Shown here in pieces: positions 19,250-28,820 of a DNA stretch of 64,000 bases. Position 1 is the stretch's first letter. Each line of letters opens with the position of its first letter. The stretch comes from Aeromicrobium senzhongii (GTDB taxonomy: Bacteria > Actinomycetota > Actinomycetes > Propionibacteriales > Nocardioidaceae). The notes beneath the pieces were generated by a model. The model saw nothing but the letters and a program-made list of their open reading frames with translations, was not told the origin of the DNA and did no database searches. The position numbers and the translations under genes are program-made. The stretch covers positions 2,294,001-2,358,000 of the forward strand of contig NZ_CP060587.1 of the NCBI RefSeq assembly GCF_014334735.1. Direction: 5' to 3'.

Positions 19250-22200
19250 TCAGATCAGGGCGTCGGTGAGGTGGTTCGGCGTGCCGAACCGGTGCGCGGT
19301 GATGCTGACGGCCTGCTCGTGGACGAACGGCAGCAGCTCGACCTGCCCGGCCTCGGTCGGGCGGTGCGCCCAGATGGCGAGGTCCGGCTTGCCGCCCGTC
19401 TGCTCGGCGAGGGCCGAGCGACTGCCACCGACCAGGCGCACGCGCCCATCGGTCAGGCACGACGCCACCGCGGCCCACGTGGCGTCGTCCTCGACCATCA
19501 CGGAGACACCGAAGCCGCGCAGTGCGGTCCGGACCGCATCGGGCACCTCGAAGGCCGAGGAGACCTGCAGCGGCCCACCCGCAGCCAGCCCCGCACCGAT
19601 GACGCGCAGGCCCTCGGACAGGGAGGCGTCGGACGCCAGCCGGATGTGCACGCGCGTCGGGACGTACCGCAGGATGTTGCGCTCGGCGAAGATCGCCGAG
19701 ACGTCGCGCGCCGTGCCGAACTCCTCACGCCAGGCGGCGGCATCGCTGCGGAACGACCGCTCGAGGTAGCTCACCTCGTCGGCCGGGACGTGCGCCTCAC
19801 GCGCGGCCTGCAGCAGCCGCTCGACACGGGGATCGATGCTGTCGTCCGCGGTCGATCGCGCCGGGGCCCACTCGCCCAGACCGAACAGGTAGTGCGGGCC
19901 GCCGGCCTTCGTGCCGGCGCCGATCGCCGACTTCTTCCAGCCGCCGAACGGCTGGCGCCGCACGATGGCGCCGGTGGTGCCGCGGTTCACGTAGAGGTTG
20001 CCCGCCTGGACCCCGTCCAGCCACACGGCGATCTCCGCCGGGTCGAGCGCGTGCAGGCCCGCGGTCAGGCCGTAGTCGACCTGATTCTGGATCTCGAGCG
20101 CCTCCTCGATCGTCTCGGCGGTCATGATGCCCATCACCGGTCCGAAGTACTCGGTCAGGTGGGTCGTCGAGCCACGCTTCACGCCCGTCCGGATGCCCGG
20201 GGACCACAGCTGCCCCGCGTCGTCCAGCTTCCGCGGCTCCACGAGCCAGGACTCCCCCGCGTCGAGCGTCGTCAGTCCGCGCAGCAGCTTGCCGGAAGCC
20301 GGCTCGATCAACGGGCCCATCTGCGTCTGCGGGTCGGACGGCCAACCGACCGTCAGCGACGTCACCGCGTCGACCAGCTGCTCGCGGAACCGCTTCGACG
20401 TGGCGACGGAGCCGACGAGGATCACCAGCGACGATGCCGAGCACTTCTGGCCCGCGTGTCCGAAGCCCGAGGCCGCGATGTCCTTGGCGGCCAGGTCGAA
20501 GTCCGCCGAGGGCGTGACGACGATGGCGTTCTTCCCGCTCGTCTCGGCCAACAGCGGCAGGTCGGGACGGAAGCTGCGGAACAGCTCGGCCGTCTCGTAC
20601 GCACCGGTCAGGATCAAGCGGTCGACACGGGGGTCCGAGACCAGCCGCCGGCCGAGGTCGGACTCCTCCACGTGGACCAGCTGCAGCGCTTCGCGCGGGA
20701 CACCGGCCTCCCACAGCGCCTCGACCATGACCGAGCCGCAGCGCGCGGCCTGCGGCGCCGGCTTGATCACCACCGCGGAGCCCGCGGCCAGCGCGGCCAG
20801 CGTCGAGCCCGCAGGGATCGCCACCGGGAAGTTCCACGGCGGCGTCACGACGGTGAGGCGCGAGGGCACGAACGTGGCGCCGTCGACGTCGTCGAGACCA
20901 CGGGCGAGGTGGGCGTAGTAGCGCGCGAAGTCGATCGCCTCCGACACCTCCGGATCGCCCTGGTCGAGGGTCTTGCCCGCCTCGGACGCCATGACCTCCA
21001 GCAGGTCGGCGCGGCGCTCCTCCAGGCGCAGGGCGGCCCGCTCGAGGATCTCGGCGCGCTCGGCCGCGGGGCGACGGCCCCAGGCGTCACCCGCGACGAC
21101 CGTCGAGGCGACGACCGACTCCAGCGCGTCGGCGTCGGTCAGGGTGTGCTCCTTGACGAGGTCCTCACCGAGGGCCGAGCCCTCCACCCGCGACAGGATC
21201 CGGCGACCCCACGCGCGGTTGGCCGGCAGCGACGGATCGGTGTCGGGGGTGTTCTCGAACGGCGCACCCGCCGGCGGCTCCTGCACGGGCGCCGAGCGGT
21301 CCTGCGTCCGGTTGGGCGCGGGCACGGAGTCGTCCAGCGCGGCCAACGACGCGAGGAAGCGGTTCTTCTCGCGCTCGAACAGCTCGTGGTTCTCGTTCAG
21401 CTCGAAGACCGCCGACATGAAGTTGTCGTGGCTTGCGCCCTCCTCGAGTCGACGGATCAGGTACGCGATCGCGACGTCGAAGTCCTTCGGGTGCACCACC
21501 GGCGTGTACAGCAGCAGGCCGCCGACGTCACGACGCACGACCTCGGCCTGGCTCTGGGCCATGCCCAGCAGCATCTCGATCTCGACGCCGTCGCGGACCC
21601 CGCGCTGACCGGCCAGCAGCCACGCGTGCGCCAGGTCGAAGAGGTTGTGGCCGGCCACGCCGATCCGCACGTTGGCGATGCGCTCGGGGTGCATCGCGTA
21701 GTCCAGGACGCGCTTGTAGTTGGTGTCCGACTCCTGCTTGCTCGACCACGTGGCCAGCGGCCAACCGTGCACCGCGGCGTCGACGCGCTCCATGGGCAGG
21801 TTGGCGCCCTTCACGACGCGCACCTTGATGCCCGCTCCCCCGCGCGCCCGGCGAGCGGCCGACCACTCCTGCAGGTGGATCATGGCGCGCATCGAGTCCG
21901 GCAGGTACGCCTGGAGCACGATGCCGGCCTCGAGGTGCTCCAGCCCCGGCGTGTCGAGGATCTTGGTGAAGACCGCGATCGTCAGGTCGAGGTCGTGGTA
22001 CTCCTCCATGTCCAGGTTGATGAACTTCGGCGACGGCGCGTCGGCGGCCTGGCGGTACAGCGGCATGAGGTTCTCCGCGACGTGCTCGACGGCCTCGTCG
22101 AACGCCCACGGCGAGTGCGGCGGCACCGTCGCGGAGACCTTGATCGACACGTAGTCGACGTCCGGCCGGGCCAGCAGGTCGTGGGTGCCCTTCAGTCGTC

Positions 22201-22693
22201 GCGCGGCCTCGCGCTCGCCCAGGACGGCCTCGCCGAGCAGGTTGATGTTCAGGCCCACACCGTCGCGGCGGATCTTCGCGATGCTGCGGCCCAGCCTCGC
22301 GTCGGTCGCGTCGACGATCAGGTGCCCCACGAGCGACCGCAGCGCCCGCTGCACGATCGGGATGACCAGCCGCGGCACGAAGCGGCCGGCGAGCGCGCCC
22401 AGACGCACGGCGTTGCGCAGGTACCAGGGCAGGAACGCCGGCACGTCCGACGCCAGCGAGGCGAAGTTCCGCGCGGCGATCCGCGGGTCCTCGGGCCGGA
22501 TGACCCCGTCGATGAATCCGACCGTGAAGTCCAGGCCCTTCGGGTCCTTGAGCAGGCCCGCCAACTGGGCGCCGGCCTTGTCCGCGGGCACGTCGGCGGA
22601 CTCCGCCAGCCAGCGCCTCACGAGCTCGACCGACTCCTGCGCCAGCGGGTCGGGCGCGCTCGGGGATGGGTGCTGGGTCACGTCGTCGATCAC
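19250..22693 (-). CDS. putA: Bifunctional proline dehydrogenase / L-glutamate gamma-semialdehyde dehydrogenase
   Basis: An 1147-residue PutA. The N-terminal half holds the FAD-linked proline dehydrogenase barrel (DYVSIKVSATVPPHSPWAFD, then RGAGIKVRVVKGANLPMERVD split by a few residues). The C-terminal half is the NAD-dependent aldehyde dehydrogenase with catalytic Glu in LAETSGKNA near residue 716 and Cys in GHAGQKCSA near residue 751. It oxidises proline to glutamate. There is no N-terminal DNA-binding domain as in E. coli PutA, consistent with a separate regulator: the divergent LysR at 22813. GTG start with GGAAGG upstream. Confidence 0.95.
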   Translation of the reverse strand: MIDDVTQHPSPSAPDPLAQESVELVRRWLAESADVPADKAGAQLAGLLKDPKGLDFTVGFIDGVIRPEDPRIAARNFASLASDVPAFLPWYLRNAVRLGALAGRFVPRLVIPIVQRALRSLVGHLIVDATDARLGRSIAKIRRDGVGLNINLLGEAVLGEREAARRLKGTHDLLARPDVDYVSIKVSATVPPHSPWAFDEAVEHVAENLMPLYRQAADAPSPKFINLDMEEYHDLDLTIAVFTKILDTPGLEHLEAGIVLQAYLPDSMRAMIHLQEWSAARRARGGAGIKVRVVKGANLPMERVDAAVHGWPLATWSSKQESDTNYKRVLDYAMHPERIANVRIGVAGHNLFDLAHAWLLAGQRGVRDGVEIEMLLGMAQSQAEVVRRDVGGLLLYTPVVHPKDFDVAIAYLIRRLEEGASHDNFMSAVFELNENHELFEREKNRFLASLAALDDSVPAPNRTQDRSAPVQEPPAGAPFENTPDTDPSLPANRAWGRRILSRVEGSALGEDLVKEHTLTDADALESVVASTVVAGDAWGRRPAAERAEILERAALRLEERRADLLEVMASEAGKTLDQGDPEVSEAIDFARYYAHLARGLDDVDGATFVPSRLTVVTPPWNFPVAIPAGSTLAALAAGSAVVIKPAPQAARCGSVMVEALWEAGVPREALQLVHVEESDLGRRLVSDPRVDRLILTGAYETAELFRSFRPDLPLLAETSGKNAIVVTPSADFDLAAKDIAASGFGHAGQKCSASSLVILVGSVATSKRFREQLVDAVTSLTVGWPSDPQTQMGPLIEPASGKLLRGLTTLDAGESWLVEPRKLDDAGQLWSPGIRTGVKRGSTTHLTEYFGPVMGIMTAETIEEALEIQNQVDYGLTAGLHALDPAEIAVWLDGVQAGNLYVNRGTTGAIVRRQPFGGWKKSAIGAGTKAGGPHYLFGLGEWAPARSTADDSIDPRVERLLQAAREAHVPADEVSYLERSFRSDAAAWREEFGTARDVSAIFAERNILRYVPTRVHIRLASDASLSEGLRVIGAGLAAGGPLQVSSAFEVPDAVRTALRGFGVSVMVEDDATWAAVASCLTDGRVRLVGGSRSALAEQTGGKPDLAIWAHRPTEAGQVELLPFVHEQAVSITAHRFGTPNHLTDALI

Positions 22694-22776
22694 GGTGCTG
22701 CCTTCCGGACTTCGGGGGGAACAAGGTCTGCTGCCCAGTGTGAGATCCGCGCCAGTTAAGGTAAAGCGATCTTTTG

Positions 22777-22792
22777 TGACCGATATCGATCA
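22777..22792. promoter_or_regulatory. Candidate LysR operator in the putA-lysR gap
   Basis: A 16-bp near-palindrome, TGACCGATATCGATCA, with one mismatched pair of positions, 20 bp before the LysR start in the 119-bp divergent gap. Size and place fit a LysR-type site. Confidence 0.45.
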
Positions 22793-22812
22793 GATCCAGT
22801 GAAGGATTGCCC

Positions 22813-23715
22813 ATGCTCGACGTTCGCCGGTTGCGCCTCCTGCGCGAGCTGCAGATCCGCGGCACCCTCGCCAGCGTCGCGGCGGCGCTGCACCAGAGCC
22901 CGTCCTCGGTCTCGCAGCAGCTGTCGCTGCTGGAACAGGAGGTCGGGGTCGAGCTGCTGCGCAAGGTCGGCCGCCGCGTCCAGTTGACGCCGCAGGCCGA
23001 GATCCTGGTCGAGCACACCTCCGCGGTCCTCGAGCGACTGGAGCGTGCGGAGTCCGACCTGGCCGCATCCCTCGACGAGGCCACGGGCACGTTCCGCCTG
23101 GCCGTGTTCCAGTCCGTCGCGCTCGCGCTGATGCCGGCGACGCTGTCGATCCTCGAGACCGAGCACCCGAGGCTGCGCGTCACGATGACCCAGCGCGAAC
23201 CGGAGTCGGCGCTTTACGAGACGTGGGCGCGCGAGTTCGACCTGGTCATCGCCGAGAAGTACCCCGGCCACAACACCCCGTGGCACCCCGAGCTGGACGC
23301 CGTCGACCTCACGACCGACGAGGTGCGTCTCGCGGTCCCGCCGGCCGGAAACCGGTTCGGCGACATCACGTCGATCGCCGAGGCGGCGGACGCGCCGTGG
23401 GTCATGGAGCCACCGGGCGTGGCCTCGCGGCACTTCGCCGAGCAGGCGTGCCGGGTCGCGGGCTTCGAGCCCGACGTCCGGTACGAGACCGCCGACCTGC
23501 AGGCGCAGATCAGCCTCATCGAGTCCGGGCACGCGGTGGCGCTGCTGCCCGACCTGCTGTGGCAGAACCGCCGTCCCGCGGTGACCCTGCACCGACTCGA
23601 GGGCCGACCGCACCGCACGATCTTCACGTCCGCACGGCGCGCGTCGGCCCACTCCCCCGGCGTGGCCGCGACGCGCCAGGCGCTGTCGCGGGCGGTGGCC
23701 GAGGGTCAGTCCTGA
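22813..23715 (+). CDS. LysR family transcriptional regulator (putative putA regulator)
   Basis: A 300-residue LysR protein: N-terminal winged helix with LASVAAALHQSPSSVSQQLS, and a periplasmic-binding-like effector domain from about residue 90. It is divergent from putA with a 119-bp shared gap holding a near-palindrome, so control of proline breakdown is the natural inference. I use the ATG at 22813; an in-frame TTG at 22807 adds two residues. It converges with the OYE-type gene, leaving only 4 nt between stops. Confidence 0.88.
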   Translation: MLDVRRLRLLRELQIRGTLASVAAALHQSPSSVSQQLSLLEQEVGVELLRKVGRRVQLTPQAEILVEHTSAVLERLERAESDLAASLDEATGTFRLAVFQSVALALMPATLSILETEHPRLRVTMTQREPESALYETWAREFDLVIAEKYPGHNTPWHPELDAVDLTTDEVRLAVPPAGNRFGDITSIAEAADAPWVMEPPGVASRHFAEQACRVAGFEPDVRYETADLQAQISLIESGHAVALLPDLLWQNRRPAVTLHRLEGRPHRTIFTSARRASAHSPGVAATRQALSRAVAEGQS

Positions 23716-23719
23716 CCGG

Positions 23720-25741
23720 TCACAGGTTCATGCAGAGCCGGCGGGCATCGAAGATGGCCGCATGGACGCCGCGACTCGAGACCGCGTCGCCGATCCGGTA
23801 GAGCTCGAAGTCGCCGTCGGTGCGCACGACCCGCTGGCGCTCACCCCGCACGAAGGCGTCGATGTCGAGCTGTCCGCGGTTGGCCGAGCGTTCGCGCAGC
23901 TCGTCGTAGACCTCGCTGATCGGAACGGTCCCCTGCTCGACCACCACGACGTCGGCCCGCTTCTCGATCCGCTCGCCGGTGTAGTCGTTGGCGAACGTCG
24001 CGACCAGCTCGCCGCCGTCCTTGCGCACGCCCTGCAGGACCAGGTCGGGCGTGATCGCCACGCCGCCGTTGTAGAGCATCTTCATGAAGTCCGGACGCAC
24101 CGTGTGCACGATGTCCAGGCCGACCTCGGCATCGGAGGTCACCAGTTCGATCTCGTTGCCCTGGCCGAGCAGGTGCTCGACCGCCGAGAGCGCGTGCTCG
24201 TCGCCGTGCTCGTCGTAGACCACGACCTGCTTGCCCGCGACGGGGGCACGCCCCAGGACGTCGGCGCTGGACACGACGAACCGCTCCCCTCCCTCGGGCA
24301 GGGTCGGGTCGGCCATCCCTCCGGTCGCGATGATGACGACGTCGGGATCCTGGGCCAGCACGTCGGCGGCCTCGACGTAGGTGCCGGTCCTGAGCGTCGC
24401 GCCCGCCATCCGCGCCTCGGCGGCCAGCCACTCGGTGATCGAGCGCTTCTCGGACTGGCGGTGCACCTTCGACATCGGGACGACCTGTCCGCCGAGGGTG
24501 TCGGACGCCTCGAACAAGATCACGTCGTGGCCGCGCTCGGCACTGGCGCGGGCGGCCTCCAGACCGCCGGGACCGCCGCCCACGACGACCACCCGGCGCC
24601 GGTCACGTGCCGGGGTGATCAGCTGCGGGATCGTCTCCTCGCGGCCGGTCGCCGGGTTGTGGATGCAGAACATCTCCGTGTTGAGGCAGAAGCTGGCGCC
24701 GACGCACGGCCGGACCCGATCCTCCTCGCCGCGCTCGATCTTGGCGACGATGTGCGGGTCGGCGATGTGGGCCCGCGTCATGCCGACGAGGTCGACGTAC
24801 CCCTCGCGCAGCGCGTGGCGCGCGGTGGCCAGGTCGGCCACGCGTCCGGCGTGGAACACCGGGACCGGCACGGCCTCGCGGATCCGCCCGGCGACCGGGA
24901 GGTGGGCACCGAGCTCACGCCCCGTCGGCGGCATGATGTCCGACAGCTCGCGGTGGGTGAACCCGCCGCCGTAGATGATGTTGAGGTAGTCCACGTGCCC
25001 CGAGCCCGCCACGAGCCGGGCGATCTCGACGGCCTCGTCGGGCTCGATGCCGCCCTTCGCACCCTCGTCCCCGGGCAGCCGCACACCCACGACGTAGTCC
25101 GTTCCCACCTCGGCGCGGACCGCCTCGAGCACCTCGAGCAGGAAGCGCACGCGGTTCTCCAGCGAGCCGCCGTAGCGGTCGTCGCGCAGGTTCGAGCGCG
25201 GCGCGAGGAACTGGTCGATCAGATGACCGGCCAGACCGGCCAGCTCGACCCCGTCGAGACCGCCGCGCCGGGCCCGGCCGGCCGCCGCGGCGTAGTCGGC
25301 GATGACCCGCGGGAAGTCGAAGTCCTCCATCGGCTTGGGATAGCTGCGGTGGGCGCGCTCACGGATCCCCGAAGGGCTGACGGTCGGCAGCCACGGACCG
25401 GACGCGTCCCAGCCGCGGCGCCCGAAGTGGGTCAGCTGCACCATCGTCGCCGCCCCGTGGCGATGCACCCGCTGCGCGACGTCCTCGTAGAACGGCAGGA
25501 CGGCGTCGGTGCTGGCGTCGATCGATCCGAACGAGGTCTGCGAGTCCGCCGACACGAAGCTCGACCCGCCGAACATCGTCAGGCCGATCCCGCCGCGCGC
25601 CTTCTCCTCCTGGTAGAGGGCGTAGCGCAGGCCCGGCCCCTCCGGCCCCACGAAGCCCGCCGGGGCGTGGGCCGTGCTGAAGATGCGGTTCTTCAGCGTC
25701 AATCCCTTGAGGGTGAAGGGTTCGAGCAGCGGGTCGGACAT
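23720..25741 (-). CDS. OYE-type FMN/FAD/Fe-S oxidoreductase, N-methylproline demethylase-like
   Basis: A 673-residue enzyme of the 2,4-dienoyl-CoA reductase/trimethylamine dehydrogenase family. It has an N-terminal FMN barrel, cysteines at about 346, 352 and 359 (RPCVGASFC…FCIHNPATGRE), then FAD/NAD(P) domains starting VVVVGGGPGGLEAARA near residue 385. The CVGAxxC…CIHNxATGRE form is the one I associate with StcD-like N-methylproline demethylases rather than classical FadH. It follows a polar amino-acid importer on the same strand and neighbours putA and its regulator, which supports conversion of an N-methylated proline to proline. The exact substrate is unproven. Confidence 0.8.
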   Translation of the reverse strand: MSDPLLEPFTLKGLTLKNRIFSTAHAPAGFVGPEGPGLRYALYQEEKARGGIGLTMFGGSSFVSADSQTSFGSIDASTDAVLPFYEDVAQRVHRHGAATMVQLTHFGRRGWDASGPWLPTVSPSGIRERAHRSYPKPMEDFDFPRVIADYAAAAGRARRGGLDGVELAGLAGHLIDQFLAPRSNLRDDRYGGSLENRVRFLLEVLEAVRAEVGTDYVVGVRLPGDEGAKGGIEPDEAVEIARLVAGSGHVDYLNIIYGGGFTHRELSDIMPPTGRELGAHLPVAGRIREAVPVPVFHAGRVADLATARHALREGYVDLVGMTRAHIADPHIVAKIERGEEDRVRPCVGASFCLNTEMFCIHNPATGREETIPQLITPARDRRRVVVVGGGPGGLEAARASAERGHDVILFEASDTLGGQVVPMSKVHRQSEKRSITEWLAAEARMAGATLRTGTYVEAADVLAQDPDVVIIATGGMADPTLPEGGERFVVSSADVLGRAPVAGKQVVVYDEHGDEHALSAVEHLLGQGNEIELVTSDAEVGLDIVHTVRPDFMKMLYNGGVAITPDLVLQGVRKDGGELVATFANDYTGERIEKRADVVVVEQGTVPISEVYDELRERSANRGQLDIDAFVRGERQRVVRTDGDFELYRIGDAVSSRGVHAAIFDARRLCMNL

Positions 25742-25778
25742 GCGGGGCCTTCCGGGGAAGAGGAAAAGGACAGGGGAA

Positions 25779-25818
25779 GCCAGGACGGGGTCGCTCGGGG
25801 GCGCGACCCCGCCCTGGC
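25779..25818. terminator. Intercistronic hairpin between solute-binding protein and OYE gene
   Basis: GCCAGG-A-CGGGGTCGC pairs with GCGACCCCG-C-CCTGGC around a short loop. It lies between the binding-protein stop (25834) and the OYE start (25741). It may stop most transcripts or protect the 3' end of the transporter message. Confidence 0.55.
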
Positions 25819-25833
25819 GGTCTGGGGGGTGGG

Positions 25834-26679
25834 TCAGCCGTTGATGGCGGACTGCTCGGAGATGCCGGCCTTCTCCAGGTTCTTGGCCAGCTCACCGGAC
25901 GACTGGTACTCGGCGAGCACCTGGTTGACCGCGTCGCGCAGGTCCGTGGCGCCCTTGCGGATCATCACGACGGTCGCGTCGGTGCCGGTCGTCATGGCGA
26001 TCTTGGGGGTCTCCTGCATGACCTCGTTCTTGATCTTCGCCGGGTTGCCGTCGGCGGTCAGGTAGCCGGCCAGGGCACCCTCGGTGAACAGTCCCGCGTC
26101 GATGCGACCGGCCTTCAGATCGTCGTAGACGGCCTGCTCGCTCTGGTAGAGCTTCACGTTGTCCGCGCCGAGCGCCTTCTGGGCCTCCCCGGTGAACAGG
26201 TAGCCCGTCGTGGTGCCGACCTTCTTGCCCTCGAGCTGCTCGATCGTGTCCCAGCCGTCCTTCGAGCCGACCGACATCAGCGAGAGGTAGACCGGGTCGG
26301 AGAGCTCGTACTTCGCGCGACGCTCGTCGTTCACGGTCCACGACCCGGCCGACAGGTCCGCCTTGCCCGTGTCCAGGGCGCTCACGACGCCGGGGAACGA
26401 CGTGCTCTGGGCCTTCAGCTCCAGGCACAGGTCGGCGGCGACCTTCTTGAGCAACTCACCGTCGATGCCGGTCGGCTGGCCGTCCTTCGCCCCGATGTAG
26501 GGCGGGAAGTTCGCGATGGCCGCGGTCAGCGTGCCGTCCTTGACCGTCTCGACCTTGGCGATGGGCTCGCAGTCGTCCGCGACGGTGGAGGCTGCGTCGT
26601 CCGAGCCGCAGGCGGCCAGTGCCGACAGGCTGACGACGGCGCCCAGCGCCAGGCCGAACGTACGGGTGATGCGCTTCAT
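25834..26679 (-). CDS. Amino-acid ABC transporter substrate-binding lipoprotein
   Basis: A 281-residue family-3 solute-binding protein. The signal peptide ends with lipobox LAAC (Cys24), so it should be lipid-anchored outside the membrane. The body shows TVKDGTLTAAIANFPPYIG, GIDGELLKKVAADL and DLSAGSWTVNDERRAKYELS, the pattern of polar amino-acid binding proteins. ATG with AAGGAG in front. It is the fourth gene of the importer operon 28785-23720. The ligand may be a proline derivative, judging from the enzymes alongside. Confidence 0.9.
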   Translation of the reverse strand: MKRITRTFGLALGAVVSLSALAACGSDDAASTVADDCEPIAKVETVKDGTLTAAIANFPPYIGAKDGQPTGIDGELLKKVAADLCLELKAQSTSFPGVVSALDTGKADLSAGSWTVNDERRAKYELSDPVYLSLMSVGSKDGWDTIEQLEGKKVGTTTGYLFTGEAQKALGADNVKLYQSEQAVYDDLKAGRIDAGLFTEGALAGYLTADGNPAKIKNEVMQETPKIAMTTGTDATVVMIRKGATDLRDAVNQVLAEYQSSGELAKNLEKAGISEQSAING

Positions 26680-26696
26680 GGTTCTCCTTGGGGGGA

Positions 26697-27347
26697 TCAG
26701 GCCGGCAGGACTGCCGGACCGGACTTGTCGCGCCGCAGCACGTGGATCAGGGCGGAGGCGACGATCGAGACGGCGGCGTAGAACCCGCCGGCGACGAGGA
26801 AGACCGTCAGGTAGTCGAAGGTGACCGAGCCGATGCCGTACGAGCGGGCCAACAGCTCGGGCAGACCGATCGCGAACCCGATGGCGGTGTACTGGAAGAT
26901 CAGCACGGCGAACGAGATCACGGGCAGTCGCACGATCGACAGTGCCTGCGGCAGCACCACGTGGCGCAACTCGTGCCACCCGGTCAACCCCAGGCTGCGC
27001 GCCGCCTCCCGCTGCCCGTTCGGGACGTCGAGGATGCCGACCCGGAAGATCTCCGAGGTGTAGGCGGCGGCGCTGATCGCCAGGCCCGTGACCAGGGCCG
27101 GTCCGGCGTCGAGCACGACGTCGATCGACGGCAGGCCGAAGTAGATGAGATAGACCACCACGAGCAGCGGCAGGCCGCGCAGCAGCTCGACCACGGCCAG
27201 CGTCGTCCAGCGGACGAGGCGGCTCGGGGCGGTGCCCAGCAGGCCCAGGACCAGGCCGAGCGGCAGGCCCGTCGCGATCGACAGGACGGCGTACCAGGCG
27301 CTGAGCTTCAGGCCGCCGAGCAAGATCATCAGGTCGTCGGTGGTCAT
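26697..27347 (-). CDS. Amino-acid ABC transporter permease
   Basis: A 216-residue HisM/GlnP-type permease with about five membrane helices and the EAA loop GQREAARSLGLTGWHELRHV that contacts the ATPase. The ATG at 27347 overlaps the stop of the preceding permease gene (ATGA). The two permeases are the same length and probably form a heterodimer. Confidence 0.88.
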   Translation of the reverse strand: MTTDDLMILLGGLKLSAWYAVLSIATGLPLGLVLGLLGTAPSRLVRWTTLAVVELLRGLPLLVVVYLIYFGLPSIDVVLDAGPALVTGLAISAAAYTSEIFRVGILDVPNGQREAARSLGLTGWHELRHVVLPQALSIVRLPVISFAVLIFQYTAIGFAIGLPELLARSYGIGSVTFDYLTVFLVAGGFYAAVSIVASALIHVLRRDKSGPAVLPA

Positions 27348-27994
27348 GCCGCACTCCTTCGGCGCAGGGTCGCGTCCAGCCATCGCGAGGATGCGGCGAT
27401 CGGCAGGCTGAGCACGAGGTACACGGCACCGGCGACCAGGAAGGCCGCCAGCGCGGGCTGCCCGCCGTTGGCGAGGTTGAGCGCCTGGAAGGACACGTCG
27501 CTCACGCCGATCACCGAGGCGAACGCCGACTCCTTGAGCAGACCGATCGCATAGGTCGCGCACGGCGCCATGGCGACCGCGATGCCCTGGGGCGCGATGA
27601 TCCGCCAGAACAGCTGGGAGCGCTTGAGGCCCAGGGCCTGCGCGGCCTCCCACTGCCCCACCGGCACGCTCAGCAGCGCGGCCCGGTAGTTCTCGGCGAC
27701 GTAGGCGGTGGCCACGAGTGTCAGCGCGATGATGGCCGTCGGGATCGGCTCGGAGCCGGTGAGGTTGGCCAGGCCGTAGAACAGCAGCAGCATCCAGGCG
27801 ATGACCGGGACGCCGCGGACGACCTCGACGTAGGACGTGCCGACCCAGCGCAGCGGAGCGATGCGCGACACCCGCATGAGCGCGACCGGGAAGCCCAGCA
27901 CCAGCGCGAGCGCCATCGAGACGACCGTGAGCAGGACCGTGACCCCGACACCCTCGAGCACCGTGGAGACGATGAGTCCCCAGTCCGCGTTCAC
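27344..27994 (-). CDS. Amino-acid ABC transporter permease
   Basis: A 216-residue permease of the same family, with EAA loop GQWEAAQALGLKRSQLFWRI and several membrane helices (for example VTVLLTVVSMALALVLGFPV). Its GTG start overlaps the stop of the ATPase gene, and its stop overlaps the next permease start, so the three are translationally coupled. Confidence 0.88.
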   Translation of the reverse strand: MNADWGLIVSTVLEGVGVTVLLTVVSMALALVLGFPVALMRVSRIAPLRWVGTSYVEVVRGVPVIAWMLLLFYGLANLTGSEPIPTAIIALTLVATAYVAENYRAALLSVPVGQWEAAQALGLKRSQLFWRIIAPQGIAVAMAPCATYAIGLLKESAFASVIGVSDVSFQALNLANGGQPALAAFLVAGAVYLVLSLPIAASSRWLDATLRRRSAA

Positions 27995-28785
27995 TGCTCG
28001 GCCACCGCTTCGAGGAATCGTCGGGTCACGGCGTGCTGCGGCCGGGTGAAGAGCTCGTCGGGGTGCGACTGCTCGACGATCGCCCCGTGGGCGAGCACCG
28101 CGACCTGGTCGGCGACCTTGCGGGCGAAGCCCATGGCGTGGGTGACGACGATCATCGTGGTGCCCTGGTCGGCCAGCTCGCGCATGACGGCGAGCACCTC
28201 CTGGCCGACCTCGGGGTCGAGGGCGGAGGTCGGCTCGTCGAACAGCATGACGACCGGGTCGAGGGCCAGGGCACGCGCGATCGCGATGCGCTGCTGCTGG
28301 CCGCCGGAGCACTGCATCGGCTTGGCGTCGGCCTTGGCGGCCAGGCCGACCCGGTCCAGCAGCTTCAGGGCGACCTCGCGGGCCTCCTGCGGCTTGCGCC
28401 CGAGGACGAGTTCTTGGGCCAGGGTGACGTTGCGCAGCACCGACAGGTGCGGGAACAGGTGGAAGCCCTGGAAGACCATGCCGGTGCGCCGGCGGACGGC
28501 CAGAAGCTCGGCCTTGGTCGGCTTGCTCGGGACGGCCGCGACCGGCTCACCCGTGATCGAGATCGTGCCCGAACTGGGCGTCTCCAGGTAGTTGATGCAC
28601 CGCAGCAGGGTGCTCTTGCCGGCACCACTGGGGCCGATCAGCGCGACGACCTCGCCGGGGTAGACGTCCAGGGCGATGTCATCGAGGACGACGTGGTCGC
28701 CGTAGGACTTGGTCAGGCCCTCGATACTCACCAGCGGGGTCGCTCCCGGGGTGTTCCTGGCGAGGCTTGCTCGTCGATCGTTCAC
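27991..28785 (-). CDS. Amino-acid ABC transporter ATP-binding protein
   Basis: A 264-residue GlnQ/HisP-type ATPase: Walker A GPSGAGKST at residues 51-59, signature CSGGQQQR, Walker B VMLFDEPTSALDPE and His switch VVTHAMGFA. It has about 18 extra N-terminal residues before the domain. GTG start at 28785 with GGGAG upstream. It is the first gene of the five-gene operon. A 9+9-bp perfect inverted repeat (28831-28852) lies 46 bp upstream, over the likely promoter. Confidence 0.9.
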   Translation of the reverse strand: MNDRRASLARNTPGATPLVSIEGLTKSYGDHVVLDDIALDVYPGEVVALIGPSGAGKSTLLRCINYLETPSSGTISITGEPVAAVPSKPTKAELLAVRRRTGMVFQGFHLFPHLSVLRNVTLAQELVLGRKPQEAREVALKLLDRVGLAAKADAKPMQCSGGQQQRIAIARALALDPVVMLFDEPTSALDPEVGQEVLAVMRELADQGTTMIVVTHAMGFARKVADQVAVLAHGAIVEQSHPDELFTRPQHAVTRRFLEAVAEQ

Positions 28786-28820
28786 GCGTCGTGCTCCCGT
28801 TGGTCGCGGACAGTGCGCTC

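Noticed and set aside
19205-22759. An 1184-codon open frame on the + strand
   Set aside because: It is antisense to putA, which shows all expected catalytic motifs; the + product is low-complexity.
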